A DNA stretch of 64,000 bases from Acetobacterium sp965140355 (GTDB lineage: Bacteria > Bacillota > Clostridia > Eubacteriales > Eubacteriaceae), in the NCBI GenBank assembly GCA_965140355.1, contig OZ223193.1, positions 496,001 to 560,000 of the forward strand, given 5' to 3'. Under the pieces are notes generated by a model. The model saw only the letters and a list, made by a program, of their open reading frames with translations. It searched no databases and was not told the DNA's origin. The translations under genes were made by a program, and so were the position numbers. Positions 1 through 8,463 of the stretch are shown here, one piece after another. Numbering within the stretch: position 1 is the first letter of the stretch; each line of letters starts with the position of its first letter.

Positions 1-204
1 GGTTTCTTCCGATAATTCGGCTTCTTTGTCTAACAGTTCTTTTGCAGCGACCTCATCAAACAATCCTTTTTCTGAATCTTTGATGATCTTGTGTCCTCGA
101 TAAAAGATACTACCAATTAAAACGGTGGGATACTCCCCGGGTTGTCCACCAATCTTAGTTCCATTGATGTCATAAACAAACTGATCTGCTGTAAATCTAA
201 ACAT
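1..204 (-). CDS. MtrH-family methyltransferase, 5' end only (partial)
   Basis: The first 68 codons of a gene that runs off the left edge of the window. The N-terminus (MFRFTADQFVYDINGTKIGG, then QPGEYPTVLIGSIFYRGHKI) is the typical opening of the MtrH family. These proteins have a TIM-barrel fold related to pterin-binding methyltransferases. In acetogens, members such as those of glycine betaine and proline betaine systems move a methyl group from a methylated corrinoid protein to tetrahydrofolate. The ATG follows an AAGGAG site (211-216). The gene diverges from a PAS/sigma-54 activator and has a sigma-54 promoter about 200 nt upstream. Family assignment is firm; the methyl donor is unknown because the partner genes lie outside the window. 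Confidence 0.85.
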   Translation of the reverse strand, partial: MFRFTADQFVYDINGTKIGGQPGEYPTVLIGSIFYRGHKIIKDSEKGLFDEVAAKELLDKEAELSEET

Positions 205-401
205 TTTTATCTCCTTCATAAACTTATAATTAATTATTGCAAAATTCACAACTAAAAAAACAATTGTCCTCTTCCCGTCGGTATCCGGGTTGCTTTATCA
301 TGGACCAGTGTTTTTTTCTTTCTCATAGCCTCGACGATTAAACTTTTCCTCCTTCCTTACTTATTTACGAGATGTTTTGTTGAATCTTGATAATATGTAT
401 C

Positions 402-416
402 GCAATAATCGTGCCA
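402..416 (-). promoter_or_regulatory. sigma-54 (-24/-12) promoter for the MtrH-family gene
   Basis: On the minus strand this reads TGGCACGATTATTGC, matching the RpoN consensus TGGCAC-N5-TTGC at every conserved base. Transcription should start near 390, giving a leader of about 185 nt before the ATG at 204. The neighbouring divergent gene encodes a sigma-54 activator, which fits. Confidence 0.85.
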
Positions 417-586
417 ACATGGGATTGACGCGTTATTCTTTATTTATAGCCTTTTTAATCAATTCGTAATATTATTTCTTTTCCAAATATGAAAAACAGC
501 AATAATTTTTTTCGTTTTTGGAAATTCCCTTTTTTTCCTCTTGTACCTTGAGCTATTTTGATTTATTATCAATTATATCAGGGACA

Positions 587-619
587 CTATTTTCTCGCTT
601 TTATCTAACTAGAAAATAG
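587..619. promoter_or_regulatory. inverted repeat, candidate upstream activator site
   Basis: CTATTTTCT (587-595) and AGAAAATAG (611-619) form a perfect 9-bp inverted repeat with 15 bp between the arms. It lies about 170-215 bp upstream of the sigma-54 promoter, the usual distance for an activator enhancer, and 70 bp before the activator gene. It could equally serve autoregulation. No binding evidence exists in the sequence itself. Confidence 0.5.
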
Positions 620-689
620 CGTAAACGATTTACTCCAAATAATATAACTAAAAATACAACACATATTACTATGTGATAAAGGGATAACA

Positions 690-2114
690 ATGATAAAAAA
701 TGATTTTAATCATAGCCAGGAATATTTAAACTATTTAAAAAACCTCTCCAGCGAATTTTTTCTGAATATTCTGGAAAACAGTTTCATTGAGGTGACTGTT
801 ACCGATAAAGATGGTAAGGTTCTTTATGCCAATCCGGCCTGCCTCGAATATCATGGTATTTCCGCCGAAAAAATGTGGAAACTTAATTTTCTAACCTCAT
901 TTCAAGGCTTTTGGACTCCGCCTTCAACCGCCACCGCGGTTGAAAAAAAGCGAACCATCATTTCCAGACAACGTTCACTGCTCACCGATGAGGAACATAT
1001 CACCATTACGTCACCTTTGTATAATTCTGAAAACGAGCTTACAATGCTTGTTTATAACACCTTAAAACGCGAATCGTTTGTCGAATTTGATTTGGATTAC
1101 CAGAATCCGGAAACCGAAAACATTTTAGTCAGTGAGGTGAAAGAAAAAAAACGTTCTCGGGATGAGCGCACTAAAGCCGACAATAATATTGTTGGTCGCA
1201 GTTATATTCTTTATCAAACCCTCCATAAATTAAAAAAAGCCTCTAAATCCGACATTCCGATTCTCTTATTAGGAGAAAGCGGTGTCGGCAAAAGCATGAT
1301 TGCCAAATTTATTCACGATTGCAGTCCCCGAAAAGCCAATCCCTTCATTTCGATCAACTGCGCTTCGATCCCTGACAATCTCATTGAAAGCGAGCTTTTT
1401 GGCTATGTTCCCTACGCTTTCACCGGAGCTAGTCCCAAAGGGAAAAAAGGGCTGGTCGAAATGGCCAATAACGGCACTTTGTTTTTAGACGAAATCGGCG
1501 AGTTACTCCCCAATATCCAAGTTAAACTTCTGGATTTTCTGGAAAATCAGCGGTTTACTTCAGTTGGCGGACTGGAATCAAAAACTGTTAATACCCGAAT
1601 CATTACCGCTACTAATAAAAATTTAGCTGAACTAGTCGCCAAAAACACCTTCCGTGAGGATTTATATTGGCGAATTAACGGCATTACGCAAACAATACCT
1701 TCGCTTCGGGAACGACGTGATGATATTTTTCCGATTGCTCAATATTATTTAAAACGTTATAACAAAAAATACCATCAGAACAAAGTTTTTTCCAATCCGG
1801 TCATTGAGTCCCTGATTCATTATGATTGGCCGGGTAATGTTCGACAGCTAAAAAATGCGGTCGAACAAATGGCCGTGATGAGCCTTGGCAGCGTCATTGG
1901 TATCGATAAATTACCGGAACAATTAACTTTATACTTTGTTAATAAATCGGTTGCCAAAAATAAAATTGTTTTTGACGACCTTGTTGAAAACTACAAACGG
2001 GGCATTATCGAAGACTATTTTGATCTCTATGGTAATATCAGCGATATGGCTGAAAACCTTGGCTTAAGTCAGACCACCGCCTATCGCCTGGTCAAAAAAT
2101 ACATCAAAAAATAG
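690..2114 (+). CDS. PAS-domain sigma-54-dependent transcriptional activator
   Basis: A 474-residue bacterial enhancer-binding protein. Residues about 22-130 form a PAS sensor domain. Residues about 165-395 are the AAA+ domain, with Walker A GESGVGKS (195-202), the sigma-54 contact loop and Walker B GTLFLDEIGE (262-271). A Fis-type helix-turn-helix lies near 448-470. The contact loop reads YAFTGA (242-247) instead of the usual GAFTGA. It is divergent from the MtrH-family gene and probably activates the promoter at 402-416 in response to a small ligand or redox signal bound by the PAS domain. Activators of this build control many corrinoid methyltransferase clusters in acetogens. The specific inducer cannot be read from the sequence. 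Confidence 0.9.
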   Translation: MIKNDFNHSQEYLNYLKNLSSEFFLNILENSFIEVTVTDKDGKVLYANPACLEYHGISAEKMWKLNFLTSFQGFWTPPSTATAVEKKRTIISRQRSLLTDEEHITITSPLYNSENELTMLVYNTLKRESFVEFDLDYQNPETENILVSEVKEKKRSRDERTKADNNIVGRSYILYQTLHKLKKASKSDIPILLLGESGVGKSMIAKFIHDCSPRKANPFISINCASIPDNLIESELFGYVPYAFTGASPKGKKGLVEMANNGTLFLDEIGELLPNIQVKLLDFLENQRFTSVGGLESKTVNTRIITATNKNLAELVAKNTFREDLYWRINGITQTIPSLRERRDDIFPIAQYYLKRYNKKYHQNKVFSNPVIESLIHYDWPGNVRQLKNAVEQMAVMSLGSVIGIDKLPEQLTLYFVNKSVAKNKIVFDDLVENYKRGIIEDYFDLYGNISDMAENLGLSQTTAYRLVKKYIKK

Positions 2115-2170
2115 TGAAACCACAATTTGGAGGCTTTGACGCTCCGAATTGTGGTTTCGCTATTTTTTAT
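2112..2170 (+). terminator. intrinsic terminator of the sigma-54 activator gene
   Basis: A long inverted repeat (GAAACCACAATT... / ...AATTGTGGTTTC, GGAG/CTCC near the loop) begins at the stop codon and is followed by TATTTTTTAT. Confidence 0.85.
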
Positions 2171-2190
2171 AAAGTTTTTTTAGGGCTTAA

Positions 2191-2448
2191 TTAAAAAATC
2201 TGGGACCGATCTTTAGACCAAAAAGATTTTTTATCCCAACTGAACTCAATCTCGGCATTAATTTCCGTAAAATAATTCCTTATCAGTTCATTTAATACAT
2301 CCAAATTATCAAAATGATTCTCCTTGTCAGTAGATTCAATCCACATACTCTGACCCCCGCAGGCATCGCTTAAATGGATTTTATATGTCAATTCTTGTTC
2401 TTTTATCCGTCGATTTACTTCACTAATATTATCCCAAGTAATAATCAT
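2191..2448 (-). CDS. small conserved protein, RDAC-like family
   Basis: An 85-residue acidic soluble protein. The central part HLSDACGGQSMWIE resembles the small clostridial family named for its R-D-A-C motif (here S-D-A-C). The function of that family is unknown to me. There is no signal peptide or membrane segment. An AAGGAG sequence lies nine bases before the ATG. It stands alone between the terminator of the sigma-54 activator and the 3' end of the protease gene. The coding call is reasonable; any role would be a guess. Confidence 0.7.
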   Translation of the reverse strand: MIITWDNISEVNRRIKEQELTYKIHLSDACGGQSMWIESTDKENHFDNLDVLNELIRNYFTEINAEIEFSWDKKSFWSKDRSQIF

Positions 2449-2545
2449 CTCCAGCTACTCCTTTCATTAATGATTTGATAAGCTTCATGATTTTTTATAT
2501 ACCCTGATTAATCCATTTTATTCAGATAAGTTTATATTTTGTTTT

Positions 2546-4363
2546 TTAATTAACAAACGGTCGCTCGGTTGAACCTGGTGCCGGATCATCTTTTGGCACC
2601 ACCCTGATTTCGATCGCTTCCAGTCGCAACGATTTTCCCTGCGTTCCCGAACTTTCGCCATTCTTAGCCCAATCCAACCAACCGTAATTCTGTGCATGCG
2701 TGCGATAATAAATATCGTAATCGGCCGCATCACTGCCGGTCAATTTAATTTGAATCGCTTCCAAACGAAGCGATTGACCGGCGGTTCCACTTGTTTGTCC
2801 ATCACTTTTCCAGCCCTGCCAGCCAACATTCTGAACATCAGTCTGATAGCTAACGCCGATATCGGCCCCGCCACTATTGATTTTTATTTCGATGCCTTCC
2901 AATCGCTGGGCTTGACCAAATGTTCCGCCGATCTGCCCATCCTTTCGCCACCCTTGCCAACCAATATTCTGAACATGGGTCCGATAGGTGCTGGACACTG
3001 TGGTCGCTGAAATAATTGAAGCAATGGCCGTATTCAACTGAACTAATCCGCTACCATAATAAGAATCACTTCCTGCTTTTCCCAGATCCAGAGCCGTCGT
3101 TTTTAAAATACTTTCGACCGCTTCGCTATTTAAGCTAGCATCTTTTGCTAGTAAAACTGCGCAAGCACCGGCGACAATCGGACTGGCAAAAGATGTCCCG
3201 CTAACATATTCATACCCGCCGCTCTTAGCCGTTGTCAATACTGATTTTCCTGGTGCACACAAATCAACCTGATCATTATATTGCGAAAAAGAAGCTCGCG
3301 TATTGTCTTTATTCGTCGCTCCTACTGAAATGACATGGTCGTACGAAGCCGGATAGGCATATTCACCAACTTTGGCATTCCATGATTCTCCCTCATTGCC
3401 GGCTGCCGCTACAATAACTTTGCCGGCGCCAATCGCTTCATTAATTGCTGCTGCCAAAGTTGGAAAAGTCCCATATCCGCCAAAACTTAAATTGATTACT
3501 TTAACTTCCGGTCGCTCGGCAGCTTTCAGTAATGCCGCGCAAATATAAGCGACGTCCAACTGAGTATCTCCAAGATATTTACCACCAACTCGATAGGGCG
3601 CAATTTTTATATTCGATAATCCCGCTATTCCAGCGGCACCAACCCCATTATTAGCGGTCGCTGCAATACAGCCACTAACCGCCGTCCCATGACCGGCCAG
3701 ATCGACCACATTAATCTGATTAGTTACAAAGTCATACCCTGTCACCGCTTTCTCAATCAGATCGGGATGATTAACATTTAATCCGGTATCAATAACCGCT
3801 ACCACCACCGGCTCCCGGTTTAAAACCTTATCCCATATCTGATCGACACCAATTCGTTGAAATTGCCATTCAGATCCATCCATAACATAAGGATCATTGG
3901 GGAGATCTGACACCTCAATTTTATCATTTTTGCTTACGGCCAAAACATTGGGATTTTTTTTCAAATCTGCTACCATGGCATCGACACTAGTTTGATCACT
4001 TACTTCAAGCAAATCAACCCGACTCGACACCTGCTCCCCCGCAACCACCTTATCAGTTGTCAATGACAGTTCTTTAATATTATCGGTACCGCTGTTTTTG
4101 TAAATAACGACAATTTGCTGATCCAAATTTTCGTCCTGGTTAATATTAGGTAACTGTTCAAAGGTTTCAATTTGAGGTGTTACTTCGTTTCCCGGTGAAA
4201 AAGTTTCGTTTAGCGGAGCACTCTGATTATCCTGCGTTTCCGTTTCACTGGCTTGATTCACCCGATTAACCAAAGCTTCTGCCAGTATCCCGGATGGAAA
4301 CACCATAAAAAGAATCATCGTTATTGCTAACCATCGTATTATTCTCTTTATGCTCTTATTCAT
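2546..4363 (-). CDS. exported subtilisin-like serine protease with three ChW repeats
   Basis: A 605-residue S8 peptidase. The start is the ATG at 4363, preceded by GGGAGG; the in-frame ATG 18 nt earlier overlaps that site. A signal peptide (about 1-30, KRIIRWLAITMILFMVFPSG) is followed by a propeptide-like region and the catalytic domain: Asp in VIDTGLN (about 192), His in AGHGTAVSG (about 225), oxyanion Asn in AAGNEGE (about 323) and Ser in SGTSFASP (about 391). Residues about 455-590 hold three clostridial hydrophobic-W repeats (GW-x-GW... RLEGIEIK type), which are thought to act in cell-surface attachment or substrate binding. It is monocistronic. The substrate is unknown; a secreted or wall-associated scavenging or processing protease is likely. 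Confidence 0.93.
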   Translation of the reverse strand: MNKSIKRIIRWLAITMILFMVFPSGILAEALVNRVNQASETETQDNQSAPLNETFSPGNEVTPQIETFEQLPNINQDENLDQQIVVIYKNSGTDNIKELSLTTDKVVAGEQVSSRVDLLEVSDQTSVDAMVADLKKNPNVLAVSKNDKIEVSDLPNDPYVMDGSEWQFQRIGVDQIWDKVLNREPVVVAVIDTGLNVNHPDLIEKAVTGYDFVTNQINVVDLAGHGTAVSGCIAATANNGVGAAGIAGLSNIKIAPYRVGGKYLGDTQLDVAYICAALLKAAERPEVKVINLSFGGYGTFPTLAAAINEAIGAGKVIVAAAGNEGESWNAKVGEYAYPASYDHVISVGATNKDNTRASFSQYNDQVDLCAPGKSVLTTAKSGGYEYVSGTSFASPIVAGACAVLLAKDASLNSEAVESILKTTALDLGKAGSDSYYGSGLVQLNTAIASIISATTVSSTYRTHVQNIGWQGWRKDGQIGGTFGQAQRLEGIEIKINSGGADIGVSYQTDVQNVGWQGWKSDGQTSGTAGQSLRLEAIQIKLTGSDAADYDIYYRTHAQNYGWLDWAKNGESSGTQGKSLRLEAIEIRVVPKDDPAPGSTERPFVN

Positions 4364-4580
4364 GTTGTCCTCCCTTCGCAATCCCGATATCGATCATTGA
4401 AATTTTCTTTATTTTATATAATTTTTACCTTCAGGGTTTCCTTTTTAATCTTTTCTATATTACATTAACATAAATTAGTTATATTCCGCCATTATTTCAG
4501 TCAAAACTTAAATATTTTAATATTTTTTTAGTCAAACCAATCAATTAAACGTCATAAAAATTATTTCAGCTCGGAAAAAG

Positions 4581-4651
4581 GTGAGTCATAAAGCATCAAG
4601 CTTCCCAAAGTCCGATAATGGCGAAGGTTGCTCACATTAATTTTTTAATGT
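4581..4651 (-). other. structured intergenic region, probable terminator of the phosphate operon
   Basis: On the minus strand GTGAG (rc of 4631-4635) pairs with CTCAC (rc of 4581-4585) around a 45-nt interior that has a smaller AAGC/GCTT hairpin, and the closing stem is followed by CCTTTTT. A second hairpin (ACATTAA/TTAATGT, 4634-4651) abuts it. It lies just after the DUF47 gene. I could not match it to a known riboswitch class. The rest of 4382-4580 is AT-rich and shows nothing else. Confidence 0.4.
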
Positions 4652-4655
4652 TCCT

Positions 4656-5279
4656 TTAAGTCAACCGCACGATGATCCGATGAAGAACATCCACGGTTTC
4701 CTCCAGATTGGTTGAGGCATCTTTAATATGATGATATACTTCCCGTTTTTTGATGGCTTCCATCGGATCCGAACCGGCATAAACAAAAAACATGCCATCA
4801 ATATAAAGCTTTTCAATCTCACGATGGGTTGCTCTCATTGTTACAACGGCGGCTTCAGATTTTCCATGATTTTTCTCTAAATTATTAACCGCTTCAGCAA
4901 AAACATCAACTCCTGTTTTTAATTGCTCGACCATATTAACAATGGTATTATTTGCTTCTACATTAAAAGCTTTCATCGATATTAACGTCGATTCCACATA
5001 TTTTAAAACCCGATTCATCCCCACCGAGATGGAATAAATATCCCCCCGGTCAAAAGGGGTGACAAATGCCTCGGTCAGATTTTTTTCCATTTTCATTCGG
5101 ATTTCATCGGCTTTTTTGACGTGTTTATTTAACGCCTGGCTATCTTTTTCCGAACCAGTTTTTAACCAGCTAAATAACGCATCCACCCCTAAGGCATTGC
5201 TCTGCGCCTGCAAAAACAGCATTTGATGAAAATGGTATTTTATTGGAAAAATGCGATCAATAATATTTTTGTTTGCCAT
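4656..5279 (-). CDS. DUF47/PhoU-like phosphate transport accessory protein
   Basis: A 207-residue, mostly helical protein of the DUF47 family (PhoU-like four-helix bundles). The start MANKNIIDRIFPIKYHFHQM is preceded by GAGGGAG; an upstream in-frame extension would overlap the transporter gene and has no ribosome site. DUF47 genes are typically placed next to Pit-type low-affinity phosphate transporters and are thought to modulate them in the cytoplasm. The gene follows the Pit gene by 119 bp on the same strand, so the two probably form one operon. Confidence 0.9.
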   Translation of the reverse strand: MANKNIIDRIFPIKYHFHQMLFLQAQSNALGVDALFSWLKTGSEKDSQALNKHVKKADEIRMKMEKNLTEAFVTPFDRGDIYSISVGMNRVLKYVESTLISMKAFNVEANNTIVNMVEQLKTGVDVFAEAVNNLEKNHGKSEAAVVTMRATHREIEKLYIDGMFFVYAGSDPMEAIKKREVYHHIKDASTNLEETVDVLHRIIVRLT

Positions 5280-5398
5280 AATTTTTTCTCCCTCTTTTAA
5301 TTCAGACGACCGAATCATGATCAAATTTATAACTACCACCAAGATAAAAATGCTGCCGCTAAAACGGCTTTTAACGTTTAGAGACTTTTTATCAACTG

Positions 5399-6445
5399 CT
5401 AAGCTACTTTGAATAAAGCCGTGATCACAGTGTAAATAATGGCTGAAACCAAACCGGCTAAGGGGATGGTGATACACCAGGCTATTAGGATTTCTTTAAC
5501 AATTCCCCAATGCACCATTTTGTATTCATCGCCGGCGCCAACGCCCATAATACTTCCTACCACCACATGCGTTGTTGAAACTGGCGCCCCAATTAAGGTT
5601 GCCCCCAGAATCGAGCTCACTGATGCCAGTTGCGAATTCAGACTGTGCAGTGGTTTAATGTCAAAAATCCCCCGCCCCAATGTCTTCATAATACTCCAAC
5701 CGCCCAGCATTGTTCCCATAAACATAACCAGACCGCCACTCGCTTTAACCCAAATGGGTGCCGAATGAATCGTCGCTCCACTCCAGGCGGCCAAAGCTAG
5801 CGTGAAGATGCCAATTATTTTTTGGGTATCATTGGAACCATGACTAAATGAAAGTCCTCCAACAATTAACCATTGCAATTGCTTAATCCGTTTATTAAGC
5901 GAAACTTTTGAATTTCTCAGCAATAGTTTTGACAGTTTTTCAATTAGAAAGGCAATTACAAATCCCAGTACCGGTGACAACAGCAAAGCGGCAATTACCT
6001 TTACTATTCCTGTCACCTGATGGTTCGCTCCCACCAACTCCGACCAACCCCACAATACATGTTGGTAACCCGAGGACACCATCACAGCACCAATAATTCC
6101 CCCAATTAAGGCATGGGTAGAACTTGACGGCAACCCTAATTTCCAGGTGAATAAGTTCCATAATGCGGCGCCAAAAATAGCCGCGAATAGGACCATTAAC
6201 AATGCTGTATCGGTGGGTAAATCGATTAACTCTGAAATGGCATCAGCGACCAGATTGCCACCAAACATCGCTCCCAGAAGCCCAAAAACGGATGCCACAA
6301 TGACTGACTGTTTTGGCCCTGCAGCTCCGCAACTGATAAATGTCGCAACGACTGAACTCGCATCATGAAGGCCATTTGTCAACGCAAAAATGAGTCCGAT
6401 TAAAATGACTAGAACTAAAATAGTTGTTGTGCTTACCAGTACCAT
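5399..6445 (-). CDS. Pit-family inorganic phosphate transporter
   Basis: A 348-residue integral membrane protein with about ten hydrophobic segments. It carries the duplicated PiT signature regions: GLHDASSVVATFISC near the N-terminus and LSFSHGSNDTQKIIG in the second half, plus LPSSSTHALIGG and APVSTTHVVVGS. It should move phosphate, often as a metal-phosphate complex, with protons or sodium. The ATG at 6445 has AGGAG seven bases upstream; a GTG 36 nt further up is less likely. The DUF47 regulator gene follows. Confidence 0.93.
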   Translation of the reverse strand: MVLVSTTTILVLVILIGLIFALTNGLHDASSVVATFISCGAAGPKQSVIVASVFGLLGAMFGGNLVADAISELIDLPTDTALLMVLFAAIFGAALWNLFTWKLGLPSSSTHALIGGIIGAVMVSSGYQHVLWGWSELVGANHQVTGIVKVIAALLLSPVLGFVIAFLIEKLSKLLLRNSKVSLNKRIKQLQWLIVGGLSFSHGSNDTQKIIGIFTLALAAWSGATIHSAPIWVKASGGLVMFMGTMLGGWSIMKTLGRGIFDIKPLHSLNSQLASVSSILGATLIGAPVSTTHVVVGSIMGVGAGDEYKMVHWGIVKEILIAWCITIPLAGLVSAIIYTVITALFKVA

Positions 6446-6694
6446 TCCCCAACTCCTCATACTTTTAAAATAACTTTTCACAATTTATTTTTCTTACTAT
6501 ACCAACAAATTTAATAACATGCAATCCAAGAACTCAAATTGGAATAAAATTCGTCTCCTTCCAAATAAAATAAAAAGTTTAATATTAAGGAAATTATCAG
6601 GTTACAGATGCTAAAATTTATTTGTTGAGCGCTCCAACATTTTCTACTTATTAAAATCAATTGCCTAAAGAGGCAGAAACGGAGAATATCTATT

Positions 6695-7186
6695 ATGCAA
6701 ACTGAAAATATTTCAACTCAAAGTAAGAAAAATAAAATCTCCCTCGTTCTTTATATTGGTGGTTCCATTGTTGCTCTTTTAGGCGCAGCATTTTTAATTA
6801 ACAATATCATGATCTATAACACAACCATGACACAAGCTTTGGCAATGGGCTATGAGGCCAGTGCCGTCAATGCCCAATTATTACCATCGCAGTTGTTACC
6901 AGCACTGTTTGAAGGTTTCGGCGTTTATGGCGGCCTCTCGATGCTATTATTTTGTACCGGTTTTATTTTTCAAAAGATTTCAAATTTCATGGATCAATCG
7001 GCATTATCATCTCAACCAACGATTGATGAACTTAATATTGAATCTTTACCCGTTAATGTCGTAGAAATAAATGAAATCGAAGCCGTTATCGAATCACCAG
7101 ATTCTGAAAGCTCCGAAAATGAACCAGAAACCCCAGCACTTTCCAAAGACGAAAACCCCACTGAAAAACCTGATGAGCAAAAATAA
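6695..7186 (+). CDS. small two-helix membrane protein of unknown function
   Basis: A 163-residue protein with two predicted membrane segments (about 17-39, LVLYIGGSIVALLGAAFLIN, and about 70-95, FEGFGVYGGLSMLLFCTGFI). A hydrophilic, Glu/Ser/Pro-rich C-terminal tail of about 65 residues ends in KPDEQK. GGAG lies ten bases before the ATG. It is divergent from the Pit operon and followed by a TetR gene. I do not recognise a family. The acidic low-complexity tail suggests an exposed flexible region. Confidence 0.7.
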   Translation: MQTENISTQSKKNKISLVLYIGGSIVALLGAAFLINNIMIYNTTMTQALAMGYEASAVNAQLLPSQLLPALFEGFGVYGGLSMLLFCTGFIFQKISNFMDQSALSSQPTIDELNIESLPVNVVEINEIEAVIESPDSESSENEPETPALSKDENPTEKPDEQK

Positions 7187-7391
7187 CCCCTCCGAAAAAA
7201 ATTTTTATTGTTTAATATAAACCTACATACAATCCTATAATCATATTTCTTTCCCCAATCTGCGTTAATTTAATGCAGATTTTTTTGTCGGCTGTTTTTG
7301 CTATTTTATTGATGCCCTCATTTAAACATGGACGTCCTTGGATTTATTGTGCTATGATTATACTATCAAAAAGAATGAGGATAACCTGATT

Positions 7392-8069
7392 ATGAATACA
7401 CGAGATAAAATATACAATACTGCCAAACGTCTCTACCTGGAAAACGGCTATGAGAATACCCCCAATACCCTTATTGCCAGAGAAGCTGGCGTTAATTTGG
7501 GCCTAGTTACTTATTACTTTAAAACCAAAGATATTATTGCCAGTGATATGCTTAATAATAATTATGAGACCCTTTACTCTCACATCCTTAAATATCTTTC
7601 CTCTCAAGATGAGCTGTTACAACTGATTACTTTTTTTAAATTACATTTTCGTTTAACTGAGATTGATCCTCACTATGATCGTTTTATTTATGAAATGAAC
7701 AAGTTTGACTTACTCGAAAAAGCGACCCGTGCCGGAAATCTTTATATCCTTTATAAAACACTGGTCAACCAAAATGATCAAATCGAAGAAGCTGAGAAAA
7801 GCATCCTTTGTGATTATGCGGTTACCGCATCTTTTGGAGTGATCAGAGCACTGACGATCAAGCAATTTGAAAAAGAAATTATCCTCACCAAAGAAGAACT
7901 TTTTGATTTGAGTATCAACCAAATGTTTTATTCTTTAAAAATTGGCAATAACTCCCTGCTGCTCAAGTCACTGATCAGCTCCGCCACCAGCACCATTGAT
8001 CGTTTACTAAAAGAATTTCCACAATTAAAACAAGTAAAAAGTTATCTTTACAGCCCGGTAGAAGATTAG
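7392..8069 (+). CDS. TetR-family transcriptional regulator
   Basis: A 225-residue regulator. The N-terminal 50 residues form the TetR helix-turn-helix (TRDKIYNTAKRLYLENGYEN, then TLIAREAGVNLGLVTYYFK). The remainder is a helical ligand-binding domain with no recognisable pocket signature. The ATG at 7392 follows GAGG; an 18-codon upstream extension lacks a ribosome site. It is transcribed toward the corrinoid/UroD cassette that starts 395 nt downstream, and is separated from it by a terminator and a promoter overlapping a palindrome. A repressor role for that cassette is plausible but inferred. Confidence 0.9.
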   Translation: MNTRDKIYNTAKRLYLENGYENTPNTLIAREAGVNLGLVTYYFKTKDIIASDMLNNNYETLYSHILKYLSSQDELLQLITFFKLHFRLTEIDPHYDRFIYEMNKFDLLEKATRAGNLYILYKTLVNQNDQIEEAEKSILCDYAVTASFGVIRALTIKQFEKEIILTKEELFDLSINQMFYSLKIGNNSLLLKSLISSATSTIDRLLKEFPQLKQVKSYLYSPVED

Positions 8070-8097
8070 CGCTTAGACCTCTGTCAGATGCATCAGA

Positions 8098-8145
8098 AGA
8101 ACTAATAATTGTTTGCAAGCAGTTACTAGTTCTTTTATTTTTTAC
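8098..8145 (+). terminator. intrinsic terminator after the TetR gene
   Basis: Arms AGAACTAATAATTG and CAGTTACTAGTTCT pair with two mismatches around the loop TTTGCAAG, followed by TTTATTTTTT. The loop side (8108-8123, ATTGTTTGCAAGCAGT) resembles the palindrome at 8256-8271. Confidence 0.75.
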
Positions 8146-8223
8146 CAAAATTTTAATTTAAGCACTAATTAATCGTTTACTTATCGATTATTTTAGTGTT
8201 AATTATTTTTTTTACGAATTTTG

Positions 8224-8271
8224 TTGACTTTTTGAATGTGATGCTATATATTAAAATTGCTTACAAGCAAT
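8224..8271 (+). promoter_or_regulatory. sigma-70-type promoter with overlapping palindrome
   Basis: TTGACT (8224-8229), a 17-bp spacer and TATATT (8247-8252) form a good promoter for the corrinoid cassette. The predicted start lies inside the palindrome ATTGCTTACAAGCAAT (8256-8271, 7-bp arms around AC), an ideal site for a repressor. The TetR protein encoded just upstream is the obvious candidate. The leader would be about 205 nt long. Confidence 0.65.
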
Positions 8272-8367
8272 TAGTCATTTTGTCCAGCGTTAACCATTAT
8301 CTTAAACCGCTATTACACAATCGCTAACGAATGCTATCACTAAAGTAAGCCCTTTAACAAACACGTT

Positions 8368-8431
8368 TATTAATGATTGTTATGCACACACGTGGCAATC
8401 ATTGATCAAAGCTGATATCTATCGGATATCA
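8368..8431 (+). ncRNA. conserved two-hairpin 5' leader of corrinoid cassette A
   Basis: Hairpin 1 pairs TTAATGATTG (8370-8379) with CAATCATTGA (8396-8405), with one G-U pair, around a loop containing GCACACACG. Hairpin 2 pairs TGATATC (8413-8419) with GATATCA (8425-8431). The same arrangement occurs before the second corrinoid gene (22317-22382), while flanking leader sequence differs. It ends 20 nt before the AGGAGG ribosome site. It could be an RNA regulatory element or a double DNA operator; the sequence alone does not decide. Confidence 0.55.
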
Positions 8432-8463
8432 CAAATATACTATATAAATAGGAGGAAAATAAC

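Noticed and set aside
252..326. A 24-codon minus-strand reading frame (starts MRKKKTLVHDKATRI) in the MtrH gene leader
   Set aside because: The AAGGAGG site nearby is about 20 nt from its ATG, too far, and the peptide resembles nothing known. Kept only as a remark on an orphan ribosome site.
8259..8463. A cobalamin riboswitch before the corrinoid genes
   Set aside because: I looked for the B12-box and the multi-stem core in both long leaders and did not find them; the conserved element is much smaller.
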